A stretch of DNA of 64,000 bases from Castor canadensis (lineage: Eukaryota; Chordata; Mammalia; Rodentia; Castoridae), in assembly GCF_047511655.1 (NCBI RefSeq), contig NC_133390.1:158655583-158719582 (forward strand), given 5' to 3'. Made by a program: the position numbers and the translations under genes. The notes beneath the pieces were generated by a model, which had not been told where the DNA came from, searched no databases, and was given only the letters and a program-made list of their open reading frames with translations. This document shows positions 32,101 through 47,100 of the stretch, piece after piece (within the stretch, counting starts at the first letter, position 1; each line of letters starts with the position of its first letter).

Positions 32101-35100
32101 CATGATAATGCAACCATTATCTTGGTGCACTAATACCTACCATCCTAGTAAGTAACCATATGCCAGCTAGCCAGCTGTGAGCTATGGGTGCCACGGTTAT
32201 GGGACAGGACAAACTCTGGAGGGAGTGCAGTGGAAATCACTCATGGCTGGGTGGCAGACAGACAATGGGCACAGAGATCCCCTTCTTGAATTCCCTAACT
32301 GTAACTACAAAGGCGAAAGAGAATTACAATGCTGGTTGGGGAAAATAACCTCAAAGAGGTTATTCTCAAAGAACACAAGCTCTACCACTCAACTTAAGTC
32401 TACTTGGAAGCAAACAGGTTAAAACCAATCCAGATGCTAGCAGAAAAACATGATGCTGAGCATAGCAGTAGTTCCTTCACTTATCACCTACCCCACTCCA
32501 AGAAGTTGTTCAAAATGTGTCTTACCTGGTCTGGCAACAGACCCCTTCAGTGCTGTGGCTGAAGTTTCCTTTGGGACTAAATTCTGTGAAGGGGCTAAGG
32601 CAAAAAAAAAAAAAAAACCACATTATAGGCCTTTCACTTTCTTTTCTAAATAAACAGAAAACATTAACTGGATCAAGAACTAAGTAACCACTGAAACACC
32701 ATACTCTTAAGAGGGCAGTACTTGAAGCTGACCTTGAAATTAATTTTAAAAGTTACTTAACAAAACAATTACTCTAACCTCAATAAGGACTACTACTTAG
32801 AAGGTATTTCTACATTCAATGTACATAAAGATCAGATGGTCATGACAATAAAAACCATGTTTTTTGCTTCTTGAGGGTCAACTTCTGATCATTACTCCTT
32901 TTTTTTTTTTTTTTTTTTAAAAGACAGAGTCTCACTATGTAGTTAGGCTGGCCTCTAACTTGTAACCCTCCTGCCTCAAATTCTGGAGTACTGGGATTAT
33001 AGATATGTACCATCACAAGAGGGCTGACTGCTATTCTTAAAAAGCCCCAAAACATGCACTGATAGGCAATCCAAGCCATTTTTAGAGGAATGATTACACC
33101 ATTCATCTGAGCATTTAAAAAAATCCTGTTTTACCTATCCTAAGATTATACTCTGTGAGAACTAAAATGATCATTTAATTTTGTTCTTTTTCTATAACAC
33201 TTAGCAAGAGTGATGGGCATAAAGCAGATAATCAATTCATACTTAATAAATCAATCTGATACTATTTATCTAACAAATAGTTACAAAGAACTTTCTAGGG
33301 GCAAGGCTCCCTGCCAGGCACCCTAAGAAAACAAATTACATCTTTTTGCACATCAGGAACTCAGCCTAACTAGTAAAGATAAGATAAATACATGTAGTAC
33401 AGTACAGTACTGTGATGTCATATGAAGAAGAAACATAATGTATAAAGTGCTTTGGGAGTCCAAAACAAAAGAGACCAATCCTAGGTTGAGAAATCTGAAA
33501 GTATGTTAGAGGGAGAAACATCAGAATTAAACTTTGAAGGACAGAAAGAATTTAGGCCCTTGATGAGTGGAGTGCACAATGCATCCTAGAACAGAACCTT
33601 CCTGGATCATATAGTAAAGATTAGAGGCACAGATATGCCATGTTCACTCAAGGGTATGTGCTCCTATCTTAAATTCTGCAACACCAAGTTTTACCTCTTG
33701 TGGAAACTGAATTTTGTAGATTTCTTTCCCTGCTTAGTAAAGCAGTCAATAATGCATTTGTGCTTAAGAATTTATTTTGGATGCTTCTCTGATAAAGCTT
33801 AAAACTAGACCTTAATTTATAACTTCAGTATTGATTTCTCACATTTGCAAGGTAAAAGCACAGAAATTCCTTGAAAAAGAATAGAAACAATCACTATAAG
33901 CAAAGTGGGTGGCCTTAACTAAAGTCAAGAACTTTTTCAATTGCCGGTTAATTTCCCCAAAGCTTACATATTTCTTTAGTATTACATATGATTCAAATAA
34001 AAATATTTTCTAGTTACTTCATTATTTTCTTAGTATCAGAGGGAAAAGTTCCTGAAAGGAAGTAGAAATGGAAATATTTAATAGCAGAGAATACACTTAA
34101 GTCATACCAATTTCTAATTCTTATGGTCACCTACATCAACAGAACTCAAACCAGAAACATAGAGTCCCCATCCTGCAAAGTCCCGTGTCTCCTATGGGAG
34201 CAAATTTCTTGCAGGACTTTGTTCCCCCTAGTATCTTTAACACAGAAGTAAGGAGGCAGAGAAGGGGAATTAACCTTTTCCAGAGGTCTGCATGAGGCAG
34301 TGTGCTGACCATTTGATGTTAAGTATACTTATTAAATCCTCATATAAATTCTGAGAGGTAGGAATTTCAATTTCCAGTTTACATGTGAAATACAAGAAAC
34401 TTACACAATTGTAACTGGTAACTAGTGGAGCTAAAATTTGAACACTGATCATACACTGAAGCTTACGTTCTTCCTGTCCCTCCTCCTGACTGCTACCACT
34501 CAGTGGTAGGCACTCTAAACATTTTAGCTACATAAATAAGACAGGCACTATTAGCTGGCCTAATATTGCAGAGGTCTTCCCAGCTCTGGGCAGTGTGAGA
34601 CTGATTTGCCTCTGGGGAAATGGAGCTTCTGCATCACTGAAGTCTCACAGGAGGAAGAAGGCAGCAGAGTACGGACAGGAAAGTGGGAAGCTATAAGGAC
34701 ACCTATGCTTTTATTATTAGCCCACCTGAACAGTGCATATGAAATAATCTGAACTAGACATCCCCAAATGGAACAGACAATTCAGAAAGAGACTTCGTCA
34801 AAAAGAAATTGGTAATAACATTTTTTAAAACCATTTACTGGTCAATTACTAGATTCTAGGCTCTGTGCTAAGCATATTATTATATACCTTACCTCCTTAA
34901 AATCTTAAAATTACTATTGTCCCCATATGACAAAGGAGAAAACTAAATTTTGGTGTAGCTAGGTAACTTGCCCTGGCTGATAAATGGTTGTGTTATGATG
35001 TTAATCCAAGCCCATCTGACTCTTCACACTTTGATCCTTCCATGTCTATTACCATGAAACCTGGTTTTCTGGAGTGCTCTTCTCTGGAGTAGCCCAAGCA

Positions 35101-38100
35101 GAAAGGGAACAGTCCCTGATGTAGAGTTCCATTAGAATAAGGCTAAGGAAACCTGCTCCAAGAGAGTTGTGAGCAAGGTTTCATCATGGTAAGGGGAAAC
35201 TAAAGAAACTGCTGTTCATACTTGATGGATGTTAGGCTGGAGGCTCACAGTATAGACTGAATAAATACTAAAATTCTACAAGCTTCAATCTTCTACCCCA
35301 AAGGATAGGGTAATACTACCTGATATAGTTGATGTGAAGTTGTGAGAAAATTATGTGAAGAGCTTCCTTGTAAACTGAGGAACTTTTACACATATAAATG
35401 AAATGTCATTACTTCAGGAGCCAAGAGAGAACTACATTAATGTCATGTAAATTTCACATGGGACTTAAAAGCATATTTTCCAATTGTACTTTCAATAAGT
35501 AAAACTACCACTATTGCCATTCTTCTTCCTCCAAGTAGAAAAGGAGTCATGCTTTCTCTCTTGTGGGACAGGTCAGCAAAAACTCTGATAGGAGTAGATG
35601 ATGCCAAGACCAAGCAAGTACATACCTATGCTGGGTAGAAGCTCTGGATGGGATCCCACTTTCTCCTCCACTAGGCCACCTGCAAGTGGCTCAGATGCTA
35701 TGCCACCATGATTGCTTTTTGTGGTCGGCACTGTGGAGATGAGCTCAGAGGGAACCAGAGTGGTTACTATCGAGCGTACGCTGGTGGGGAGAGCACCGCC
35801 AGGTAAGATGGGTCCTGTTGAGGTGGAGCCTGGGCCCACAGGGCTAGAAGTCATTTTTAGCAGAGTGGGTGCTGGGGGCGTTGGGGTTTTACTGTCCAGC
35901 TCTGTGGAACACTGCTCTGCTCCCATAAGCCCAGGAGTTGTGGTCTCTAGCCCTTGGCTTTCAGTCTCTCCATCTGCACCATATTGCTCTTCCCCTTTCT
36001 CAAGAGAGCCTGTAACTTTCTTACATGCCTTGGTCAGCAAAATCTGGCCAATTTTGTCCACTTTCCCTTTGCCCTTACTAGATGAGACTGGGCTTCGCCG
36101 GTTGACAGAGGAGCCTGGACTATTTGTCAAAAGGGGAGAAACCATTGTGGTTGACTGTGAAGAAGGCAGAGTGCTCTGATCTGCTGAGGTGTTCTGCTGA
36201 GGACTAGCCTCATCTGGATTCAATTCTTTCACCTGCTGGACAGGGGGATGAGGAGGGACAACTGGAGAGGACGTACAAGGTGGGGAAGGAAGCTGAACAG
36301 GAGTGGCTCGTGAGTTAAGGACCAAGGGTCGACTTGTCTGTATATTTGGAGCAGGACTACTAGAGGGGACAGTAGGTGGTACAGGAGCTGAAGAAAATTT
36401 TATGTTCTGAGGTATATGTAAAGGGCCAACAACTGCAACAGAAGAAGGCATCAGGCCAGAGTTGGTTGTAAGTGGGGCTGCAGGAATTGTGCTTGGCTGT
36501 GATCCTTTCATAACCTGAATTATTGAAGATGAATTGATAAAGACAGGTGTAATGAACTGAGGCCGGGCATTAGACTGAGCAGCTGACTGTCCTTCAGAAA
36601 CTATAACCTTGTTACCTACATTGGGCATTGTGACAACTGTCGACATCAATGCAGATTGCAAGTGAGTTGGCAGGGCTGCTGATGTGTTAGCTGAAGTGGT
36701 TATGGGATTGGAAGTGACAAATACAGTTATTTGATTTGGGGGCAAGGGAGTAGAAATGGAGGAAGCGCTGACAGGTCTTGATATTACTGGAGGGATGCTT
36801 GGTGCAACATTAGAAGTGACTTCACTCAATTCTGGATGTACAATGGTTGAACCCGGCTCATTACTGTGAGGTAAGTTTAGGGAATTCGAGGGTTCTTTAG
36901 AAGATGGATCCTGCAGCGTGGGAATGACAGTAGCTTTTTTGAGGTCCTCCCCTGAAACTACTGGAGGTGTTACTTCCAAATCTGTAAGCCCTGGGGGTTT
37001 AATGGTCACATTAGGAGCTCCAGAATTGTCAAGAAGTTGGCTTAATGATGTTGGTGCTTCCCTCATGGCAGGAGACATCAAATTTTTGTTTTCTTCGACA
37101 CTGGGAAGTTTGTTATGATCTGAAAGTTGCCCATCCTTTTTGGGTTGATCTTCAGGGATGACTATTTTAACTTCTTGTATAGGGACTGTTTTTAGCTCAG
37201 CATTTACCTGTTCCTTCCTGCCCTGGGAATTCTGACAATCACTGTCCTGGGGCACATTCAAACTTTCCTTATTATCCTCAAGAACAGCCCCCACTGCAGC
37301 CACAGGCACAGCAGGATTCTGAGGATTCAGCCCACTGTTGTTAGGAAAGCTCCCAGATACAGGAGGATTGGCCAGAGAAGTAGAACTGACCAATACATTT
37401 CTCGGCAACTCCACGTTCTGCAATAGGGCTGTGCTTGTTTGAGAGGCCAAAGTAAGTTTAGGGGCTTTTGAATTTTGCCTTCCAGGACTTGGGGTAGTTT
37501 TCCTACTGGAACCAGGACTAGACCGGCGACTGTTGCTTGGACTTGCCCGTTTCGTTGCTCCAGAATTAGATTGCTTTCCAGAACTCACCACCACAGAATC
37601 TAATTTGTGAGTTTGTGGGGAAGCAAAATTGGAAGGATTATTCATGGTAAGATTTGAAGGTGCTTGCCCAATGGCCTTCAGAGTTGTTGGATTTAGGCCC
37701 TGTTGATCAAAGCCCCTGTTTAAATTTGGCCTAGGAGGTAAAGGAATATTAATCTGTGGAGGGAAGAGTCCTGCTATGGAGGCATTGAGTCTTTCTGGTG
37801 ACAGACTGATTTCTGAAGGTTCTGTGCTAGGAGGGCGGTTGTTGGGTGTCTGAGGATAATAGGGTCTTGGGCTGGCTCTGTTTGGTGTTTTAGGCCTAGA
37901 TGTCTGGGTTGGAGCAGCCACGTTTGGAAAGTGGTGGCCATGGGAGCTGGGCAAGGAATTTACAGGGGGCTGTTGAGGAGTTGCACCTTGAGTTGCTGAA
38001 AGGGGTGATGGTCCAGGTTTGGGCCCTGTCATCATTAACTGATTCTGAGAAACTACTAAATGTGAAGGCATGTTATTTGGACCTCCTGAGACAGATGGTA

Positions 38101-41100
38101 CTTCACTGCTACCCCCTTCAGGAAGTGAGGACATCTCTCCCAGTGGTGAGCTAGAAGGATTCTGTGGGGTTTCTTGGTATACCATTTTCCTTGAATTACT
38201 TCCCAAAGGAGTATTCACAGGCATTGGCATTCTCTGTTTATCAGGTGATGGTGGCACGGAGGCAGGTCCTTGCAAACTGACCATGACAGGTACACTGCCA
38301 CTCTGTTGCATGGGCATTCTCTGGGAGTCTGGGTTCACAGGGCCTCTTGGGGGATGGACATTTTGGGAGACTGGAAGCCTAACGGATTTGGGATCTTGCT
38401 GCATCATAAGCATCATCATCATTTGTTGTTGTTGTTGTTGTTGCTGGTGCTGCTGAGACTGAGGCTGACTAGGAGGTGGTGGTTGCTGCTGCTGAGGCAG
38501 TGGTGGCTGTGGCTGTTGCTGTGGTGGCTGTGGTGGGGGTGCCACATGCTGCATGAGTTGAGGAGGCATCTGCTGCAGTGGCCTCTGTTCAACTGGTTGA
38601 GTAGAATAACCTAAAACAAGCCCCCAAAATCAGGGAAGTTAGATTTTCAGCAAGAAAACTTTGCTACCTTTAGAGTATAGCCAAGCAATACTCATCTAGG
38701 TGGCAGAATGTGCACAAACAGCTTAGGGATGCCTGCTCCCAAGAAAGCCTCTCATTATTTGATATAAGCAAAGGGGCACACTGCTTAAGGAAGCAAAGAG
38801 CAAGCATTAAGACCCTGGATCCCTTCAGTGTTCAGGGTCTGAATGATGCAATACGGTACTAAGACTCTGAAAGATACTCTGTGCTATGCATGGCAAATGA
38901 TTGAGTCTATACTAGCCAAACATGAAAAAAGAAAAACTCCATCAACAGCAAGTAGCTGGCCACCCAGCATTTAGGTCTCATGTAGACAGAATTAACACTT
39001 CACTGTACATGTGAATGAAGTAAAGCATTCAGGATCACTTTTTCTGGTAGCAGAGGATTAGTTTTTTTTAAGTCTTGGTTTTGTTGAAAACACCAGCATT
39101 GAAGATAGCCTTTTCATTCTTTCAACAGAAGTAAAATATAAAATTCTAGGATTTAGTTCCTTAAGAAAAGATTTTAAATTACTTCAGTTCATTGGCTCCA
39201 TATACTATTGCTGCATCCTTTGGGCTCAATCCTTTGGGGGAAACTGAATTGTACTACCTTCAGTTTAATAAATAGCAGGAACAACAGGGGCTGATATACA
39301 TGCTGAAAAAAAATGAAGTTTGTATGTGTATTTATTTCCATTCACTTTCTTACATGTAAACCACTATTTGGAGAAATATTTTGTATGAATCCACAATTGG
39401 AGAATAAATAAGCTAGAAGCATAAGCCCCCAAGAATAAAAACTATCCAGGAATTAGGGAAAGGGGGAATAAAGGAAAATTATGGAAGGGATGAATTCAAC
39501 TATGATATGTTGTAAGAACTTGAGTAAATGTCACAATGTACCCACAGTACAATAATAATAAAAAAAAGAATAAAAAATAATTTCAGGAAAAGAACTCTGA
39601 GGGACAATGCCATCCAGATTTCAGAAGCCATCATCTCAAATGATTCCGTCTTTTGCGAGGATTTTACTTGGCATTTTGGAACAAAAACCTTATAGAATTG
39701 GCAGTAAGAATAGGAAGATATTCAAATTAAACCAAGAACAAAGGTGGTTCACTGGGTATATATCTGAGATCCAGTTCTACAAATTAGATTATTCCATTGT
39801 TGCAAGACAAATACATTTGGGATGCTTTAAGAAGGCTCAGGAATATGAATAGTTGGCTCTGGCAGTTGGCAAAAATGCTGGCTCAAGATTTTCAGAGCAG
39901 CTATCAAATGCTCTGGGTCAGATTCTGTGCTCAATAGCAAATTAATGTCTTCTAGTCAAAGATTTTCATGGTAACAATGAGTAAAATCCAGTTTTGGAGA
40001 TTTTTCTTAAAAATCCTTTTTTTTGTTTTAGAGACCCAAGTAACGTCTTGATATTTATAAAGCCAATAGCATATGGCATTTCTGCAGGTCAAACACAGTA
40101 GGTTCTTATTTTTCATCTTTAGGCTTGGGTTTTCATATTAAGAAAATTGTAATTTCTGTAAAAGACCATTCATGTCAGGACTATGACATGGATGTTTTTT
40201 TATCTTTAAGATCAGCTTGTCAGGCAGTACAGTAAATACTAAAAAGGGCAGCATAGATAGTATCTCCTGAAAGTAACAGCTACAGGCATGGCTGCTATAA
40301 AGGATCCAGAGCTGGAGGCAGCAGTCCAGAGGACACTAGTGATAAGAAGACAGACTGGGGTTGATGTGACAGAACGGTGGTGAAGAAAAGTCAGGACACA
40401 CACAGTGTCCATAACACAATCAAAACCACATTTATTTGTCAAGGGATGCAAACTTATAATGCCTTTAGGCACCAGGCAGGTAGTAAAGAAAAGTAGGCTC
40501 GTATAAGACAGTAGGAGTCCTGTGGACTCTTCCAAACTGCAGAGGAGATACCCTATTTCTAACAATATTTAAACTCAGGTCTTTGTTTAAGATACAGAAT
40601 GGAAATTCAAACCCATTACAGGCAAATTTCAGCCTGCAAGCTTCCAGTTTGCAGAAAGGAGGCAATAAACGTGTGTGAGGATCTCTGGGATTCATACAAG
40701 AGTTCAGATGTGTCTGAAGGAAGAGAGTACCTTCCTGCTCACAATGCCTTCTGGATATACTTGCCAAAGACTGGAGACCTCCCAGGCTCAACTGTGCTCA
40801 CTGGTGGGAAATGTGGTGCACCAAGCAATTTTTTTGTTTCAATTTGTTTTGGGGGCAGGGACAGTACTTGGGTTTGAACTCAGGGCCTTGCGCTTGCTAG
40901 GCAGGCGCTCTACTATTTGAGCCATATCCCTAGCTGAACAATTTGTAATATATAACACCAAGTACTGACATCATGATGGATTTAACTTTAAAAAAAATTT
41001 TATTTCAAAAATAAGTAAATTAAGGATAGATTAAAATTTATCCTTAAAGTAGTATCACTTTAATTTACATGCAAAAAAGGAAATGGAATTACTAATAAGG

Positions 41101-44100
41101 AAAAACAAAACATAACTCTTTGTAGACATAGGTGAGAGAAGCCTAAGTGTGAAGGGCTTGTGTATCTCTGTGTGTCACAAGAGAATAAAGTTACAGGACA
41201 TGTTCAGACCAAGATAACCAGGTATAGACATACTGTGATGACTGCCTGTGGTTCTATAATATTTGGGTTAGAGGTTTTTCTTCTTCAACATAATTTATCA
41301 ACATTTAAAGGACAATATTTTATAATCACAGAAGGGGGCTTCAACAATTTTGGTACTAGTCATTACAAATTATTAAGCTGGTAGTAGTAACATGGGTGTC
41401 TTTTATTACTCTTTATAAATTGTTTATGTTTTAAATATTTATAATAAAACTCTTATAAAAAAGATCACCTTGCTTTAAATCCTGATAGTTCCCTGCTTTG
41501 AGAAAGCCCAGGAGGTAAGACTGTAGGAAAGGCAAGCAAGCAGGATTAGACTAAAAACATCTCTCATTTAATCTTGTTTCTTTCTGATGCCAATGAGAAC
41601 CCTGACAGTGACAAGAACAAAGGACCACTTCACATTTCAGTCAGATTTTTGTGAGGACTTAAAATAATGAAGATAACTTGAGCAGAATGTGTGTTTATAG
41701 TATACATTTAGAGGTTCTACTAGAAATATATAAGGTAAAACTTACAAATACTGGTCACATTAAATCACTGAAGTAGACTAGTTGGGAGACAAAATACTAC
41801 TTCCTTGAAGAAAAGGAAGCCTTATAATACTGCATACACAATAATGAGTATATAAACTTTAGCTAACATTTTATTACCTGGTGGCCGGTTTGAAAATTCT
41901 GGCAGTTTAGGACCTGTGTTATCCAAGTTAATTCCTTGTTCTCCAGGCAATGCTTGCTGATCAGCCTCTTCCAGACCAGCTGGGCGATTATCTGGGGTGC
42001 TAAAAAATAAGTTAAGACAATTTGAGGATAAGTTATATAGGAAATACATGAAACTCTCCCGTTTTTGAAGAACTACAAGCTGATTGCTTTATCATCCTTA
42101 TCATTACTTACATCTCTAAAGTATGGAAAAAATATTTATATTAACATCAAAAACCTGGCAATTGCATTAAATGTTAAACATCACTTAATCTAATAGCACT
42201 GTATCACAATACTTTCCATAAATGCCTGATATGTTTTCATGTAATTACCCATCCCTTAGATGTCTTAAGACCTGATTGTGGTTTGTGACTATCAATGTTT
42301 TAAAGTACTGTTCCTGTGAAACCACAGAATTTTCAGCAAAGCTATTAAATTCAACCAGGATCCAGTAATTCATAACACCTTACAATAGGTTTCAAATTAG
42401 TTGGTGGAAATGGTATTCAGAGAACAAGGAAAGAACACTACAACAAAGCTAACTAATTTTGCTACAGAATGAGTACTTGCAGACATATCCACTATTTTGT
42501 GATTTCTTCATTTTTACCTGTAGCTTATACTTTTTAGTGAAGAAGAAAAAAATGAAGAAATTTATCTACTGACACCCATAATCCCAAGGAGACAGCATGC
42601 TTGCATCCCTCATTTGGTTTGTAATCTTACTCCCAGCTTCACTTTTCATTCCTACCTCTAGTTTCCCTTTGCTCTGATTGATTATGGTCATCCACTTTTA
42701 CATATTTTGTCTCACTATGGGTATTTTTTTTTCTTGCAATACTGGGACTTGAACTCAGGGCCTACACCTTGAGGCACTCTACCAGCCCTCTTCTGTGATG
42801 GGTTTTTTGAGATAGGGGCTTGTGAACTATTTGCTCGGATTGGCTTTGAACCTCAATCCTCTTGATCTCTGCCCCCTGAGTAGCTAGGATTACAGGCATG
42901 AGCCACTGGTGATGGAAAAATTTTTTTTGGCAGCACTAGGGCTTGAACTCAGGGCCTCAGGTTTGCTAGGCAGGTTCTCTACCATTTGAGCCACGATGTC
43001 AACTCTTTCATTGTAAGTAGTTTTATAAGACACCGTAAATCCATTTTAAAGACACTAACACATGGAAATTTAGAATATAAAGCAGGTTCTCAGCACATCC
43101 CGATCCCTATGTCAATTTACTCCATACATGACTTCCCTCTTACTTCAAATTATAGACAAGGATTCTATAATATCTTTTATTTTCAAAGGATTCTACAGCT
43201 AAAAAATCTCAGATACCCATACCAGTCATCACATATTATGGGTAAGAAAAGAGGCTCAAAAATCTACAGTAAGCTAGTGGTAGGTAGGGGAGCAAGTGCT
43301 CCTCTTATTAAACCTACTGTCTCTCCTTTTCATGGGAGCCCTGATACTGTCTGTACCAGGTCCTTTTCGAAATATGTAGGCAATCAAGCAGGCAATCTCC
43401 TTCATAACTGGTGAAGACATAAAAAAATGTATACTAATGACATCTGAATAACCTTACAAACTTAATTCCTAGCCTACTGGGAGGAAAAAAAATAATTATC
43501 CCCAAAATATGTCATTCCCACATGGTAACAGCAGCAAAAAAATTTAACTAAAGCTAGGCACCGGTGGCTAACACTTGTAATCCTAGCTACCCAGGAGGCA
43601 GAGATTAAGAGGATCATGATTTGAAGCCAGCCCAGGCAAATAGTTCACGAGACTCTATCTTGAAAAAACCCATCACAAAAAAAGGGCTGGTGAAGTGGCT
43701 CAAGGTGTAGGCTCTGAGTTCAAACCTCAGCACCACAAAAAAAAAAAAAAAAAGAATTTAACTGAGAGCTAGCAAAAAAATTTAGATAACTAAAGCACTT
43801 ATAAGTTTGAATTCAGGAAACTATAGGTTGTCAATACACAACTGCTTTTATTGCATAAGATTCAAGAAGCAGGGAGTTAGTATAATGTAATAGACTATAT
43901 ACCAAAGAATTTTGTAGAAGGCTAGGATAAAAATAGCTGGTTTTAGTTTGAACATTTAAGCTTATTTAAATAAAGCTCCCCTATTCCTTTTTTACAGTTC
44001 TAGCAATTTATTTCAATTAACCTGTTTTACATTCATTAGTTACTATTCCCTGTTAATGTTTCCAAGTTCCAGTTTTATGATTAAAGACTAAAAATCTGGC

Positions 44101-47100
44101 TCAATCAATATTCCTTCTGGAAACATTTTTATCAAAGTCAGAAATGACTTAAATTAATACTTAGTTTCAGGAAATGAACTATAAATTGCTAATTTCCCTT
44201 CTGCTGTGATCTGGCAAAAGAGCTCACCTGGAGAACCTTTACTGCAAGGGTAACTGATTTAAAAGGTCTAATCATCTTAGCCTGGGGTTTAAGCTTCTAG
44301 AGATGATAAAGAGCCTTTAAAGGAAATGCACATGTGCAAAAGACCATTTTTATTTCAGAGGTAACAGGGCATCTCAGTAAGCAGTTTTTATTCCCAAAAC
44401 ACATTGGGTCCCTTTGGCTTCCCAACAGCCATGGTAAACTGGAAGCTGTTGAGCTATAATGTGGTACCATTGGTTACTTTTCAGGCTATGAATACCACAA
44501 TTCCCAATGAGACTGCAGAATTAAGAGATATATCAGCTAGTCTTGTTTGCTTCCTTAAACAAATTGCAAGAAAAAAAAATTTAAGACAGAGAAATGTGAG
44601 GACTGCTCAGATATGTAAGACTATTAAGAAACTATTAATTTTCTAGGTGTGTTAATGGTATTGTGTTGCCACGTAAAAGAACTATCCTGATCCTTTATAG
44701 GTAGCACTGAAGTATTGGCAAAGTAAATTTGCCTTAAAATAATCAAGAGGGTAATGGGAGAGATATTCTACACATTTACATGATGCAGACAAGCATAAGC
44801 TATGAGCTGATAATTGTTGAAGCAGCAGGATCACAATAAACTATTCTAATTTTATGTTTTTAATTTTCCTTCAACAAAAGTGCTCACATAGAAACAAATG
44901 AATAAGATTTAAGGCAAAATAATCACAACCTACTTTAGATCTTGCTGACTATTTTTCTTCTTCCGAGGGGGTTTCTTCTTCTTCGGTTTATTTGCATTGG
45001 TATTATTTTGCTTACTGTTTACCCCAAAATGGCCTGCAGAGATGTCACTCTGCAATAAGTTGACCAACAATGGGCTCGTTAGTGTTACATCCTTATTGAC
45101 AGGGAATCCTGGATTCTGACCACAAGACATCTGATTTCCATTGGGTGCTCCACTGAAAGGTGCATTAAAAGGCATCCCATGGCCTGAGAAGTGGTTTCCC
45201 GAGGCACTATTTCCCTGCATGGCCTGTACATGGGCAGGAACCATGTTGGTTTGTTGCATGCTAACATCAGGCATCATTTGAGACAAGCTGACATCATTAT
45301 TTGCTGTAGTAGCAGGATCACCATGTTGCTGGGCCATGTGTGGGCTGGGCCCTGGGGGCCGCAGGACCTGACTCTGAATCCCCATAACCTGAGATGGACT
45401 GTTGTTCATAGGCCCTTGCTGGGGCAGCATCTGTCCTGACATCTGTCCCGTAAACTGCACCATGTTTCCTTGCATGTTCGGAGTTGGTCCCCTCATTATC
45501 TGTGCTGGTCCCGGCATGACATTGGATTGGTTCTGAGTGTTAAACTGTTGTTTATTCCCCTGCATCTGATTGGTCATGATCTGCTCTATCATTGGATTCT
45601 GCTGGAGCAAAACTTGCCCCTGAGGCCCCATCATCTGGTTATGTGGTGCCATCATTTGTGGGCCCTGCTGGGAAAGCATCTGCTTGGGTGGAGTCATCCT
45701 TTGGGGTGAAGGCCCAAGATTTTGGTTCTGAGGGTTCACCATCATCTGGCCCTGTGGCATAAGCTGGGCCCTCGAAAGGATCATAGGGTTTTGAGGGTTC
45801 AAAGTTCCTTGTTGCTGGACCATCTGGCCTTGGGAGGGCACCATCTGTTGGTGCATGCCCATGAGCTGTGATTGTGGGCCCTGTTGAGGCTGGCCTTGCA
45901 TGTTGCCCAGGTTCACCTGAGGAACCCCAGAGCTACCAGACTGCTGGTTGTTCATGTTGCCATGAATTCCCATGAGGCTGGGTTGCATCATATTTGGTGG
46001 CCCATGGGACACCTGCATCTGGTTTTGAGGAGGACCAGCTCCTTGACCACCTTAATAAAAAAAAAAAGCAGAGTTTCAGAAATATTATCTTACTGGTATT
46101 AACAATACTCAAATTACCTTACTTAGAAAGATACCCATCACCCATATATATCCACTGAGCAACATAAATGTACTACGTTTGACATATAGTCTGTAAGTTT
46201 TTCAAACTATGGAGATGTGACAGGGGTAATTATTTCCATTTTCCATGACCATATAGCAGAGAAGGAGAAACAGGTTATTCTTTGTGGTAACATATTGTGG
46301 GCTGAAGGCATGGCTCAAGTGGTAGAGCACCTGCTTAGCAACCATGAAGCCCTGAATTCAAACCCCAGTACTGCCAAAAAAACAAAAACATAATATTTTG
46401 AAAATCAATGAAGTTTACCTTGTTTCAGATTAAATAAAGAGAAAGGCAGCATCATACTGTTCTAACATGACTTATAGCTACATTAATATGAAGAAAACTA
46501 ATAAAAAGCACTGAGGCTACTGAAATAAATTCTGCTATGAATGAACTATGGAAACAAAGACATGCCAGTGTGCTCTTATGAAAACCTCAATAATGCTTCT
46601 TGGAAAACCAATTATGACTCTCAAAGGATGTATGTGTGTTTTCTGGATACTGACTTTTAAAGAGAAAACCTAATATTCCTAAGTAGTAGTCTCCTCTGTA
46701 AAAATTATTTAATCCTGATCTGGAAGCTGAACCTCTGATGAGAGTCAGCTAACTAAATGACCCACATGAAAGCTGTGGACAGAGGGACCCTATCTTGTGG
46801 CAGTACTAGTGGACCACTCAGGGGATGTTCTATTGTTCTATTCTTCTGTTATTTCTAAGTTAGACAAAAAGCGCTGTCTGGTCTGCTGCAGTATTAATTT
46901 ATTGTTAGATATTTGGGATGTTCCTATCGCTACTTGCATTATCCCACCCTGCTTTGGGATACTGGGGATTGAAACCAGGACCTCACACGTGCCCAGCACA
47001 TACTCTATCACTGAGTATATTCCTAACCCAATCTCCTTCCCTTTAACAGAATAACCTTCTAGTTTGTTTTATCCTTTTAAATTTTAATTTCTAAGTGAGG

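Larger units (their letters stand above)
32595..35625 (-). other. NCOA6: NCOA6 intron
   Basis: It holds a B1-like SINE (32895-33035) and antisense MIR pieces (34310-34450, 34850-35035). The rest is unremarkable, including 33040-34300 and 35040-35620. Confidence 0.8.
38611..41877 (-). other. NCOA6: NCOA6 intron
   Basis: It contains an L1 3' end (39455-39590) and one tRNA-like SINE (40840-40940). 38620-39400, 39600-40830 and 40950-41870 hold no feature that I recognise. The frames near 40239-40791 overlap each other on one strand and look random. Confidence 0.8.
42000..44933 (-). other. NCOA6: NCOA6 intron
   Basis: SINEs lie at 42726-43000 and 43550-43765. 42010-42720 and 43770-44930 show no recognisable element. 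A 142-codon plus-strand frame at 42986-43414 starts in a SINE and has no recognisable protein. Confidence 0.8.

Noticed and set aside
35573-35625. Extension of the large NCOA6 frame past its donor site
   Set aside because: The frame continues into the intron after ATAG|GTATGT; the family sequence continues instead at 32594.
42986-43414. 142-codon plus-strand frame in an NCOA6 intron
   Set aside because: It starts within a SINE, has no recognisable domain and is antisense to the gene.
46297-46376. tRNA gene
   Set aside because: A- and B-box sequences are present, but the unit is one of many SINE copies and does not fold as a proper tRNA cloverleaf by eye.
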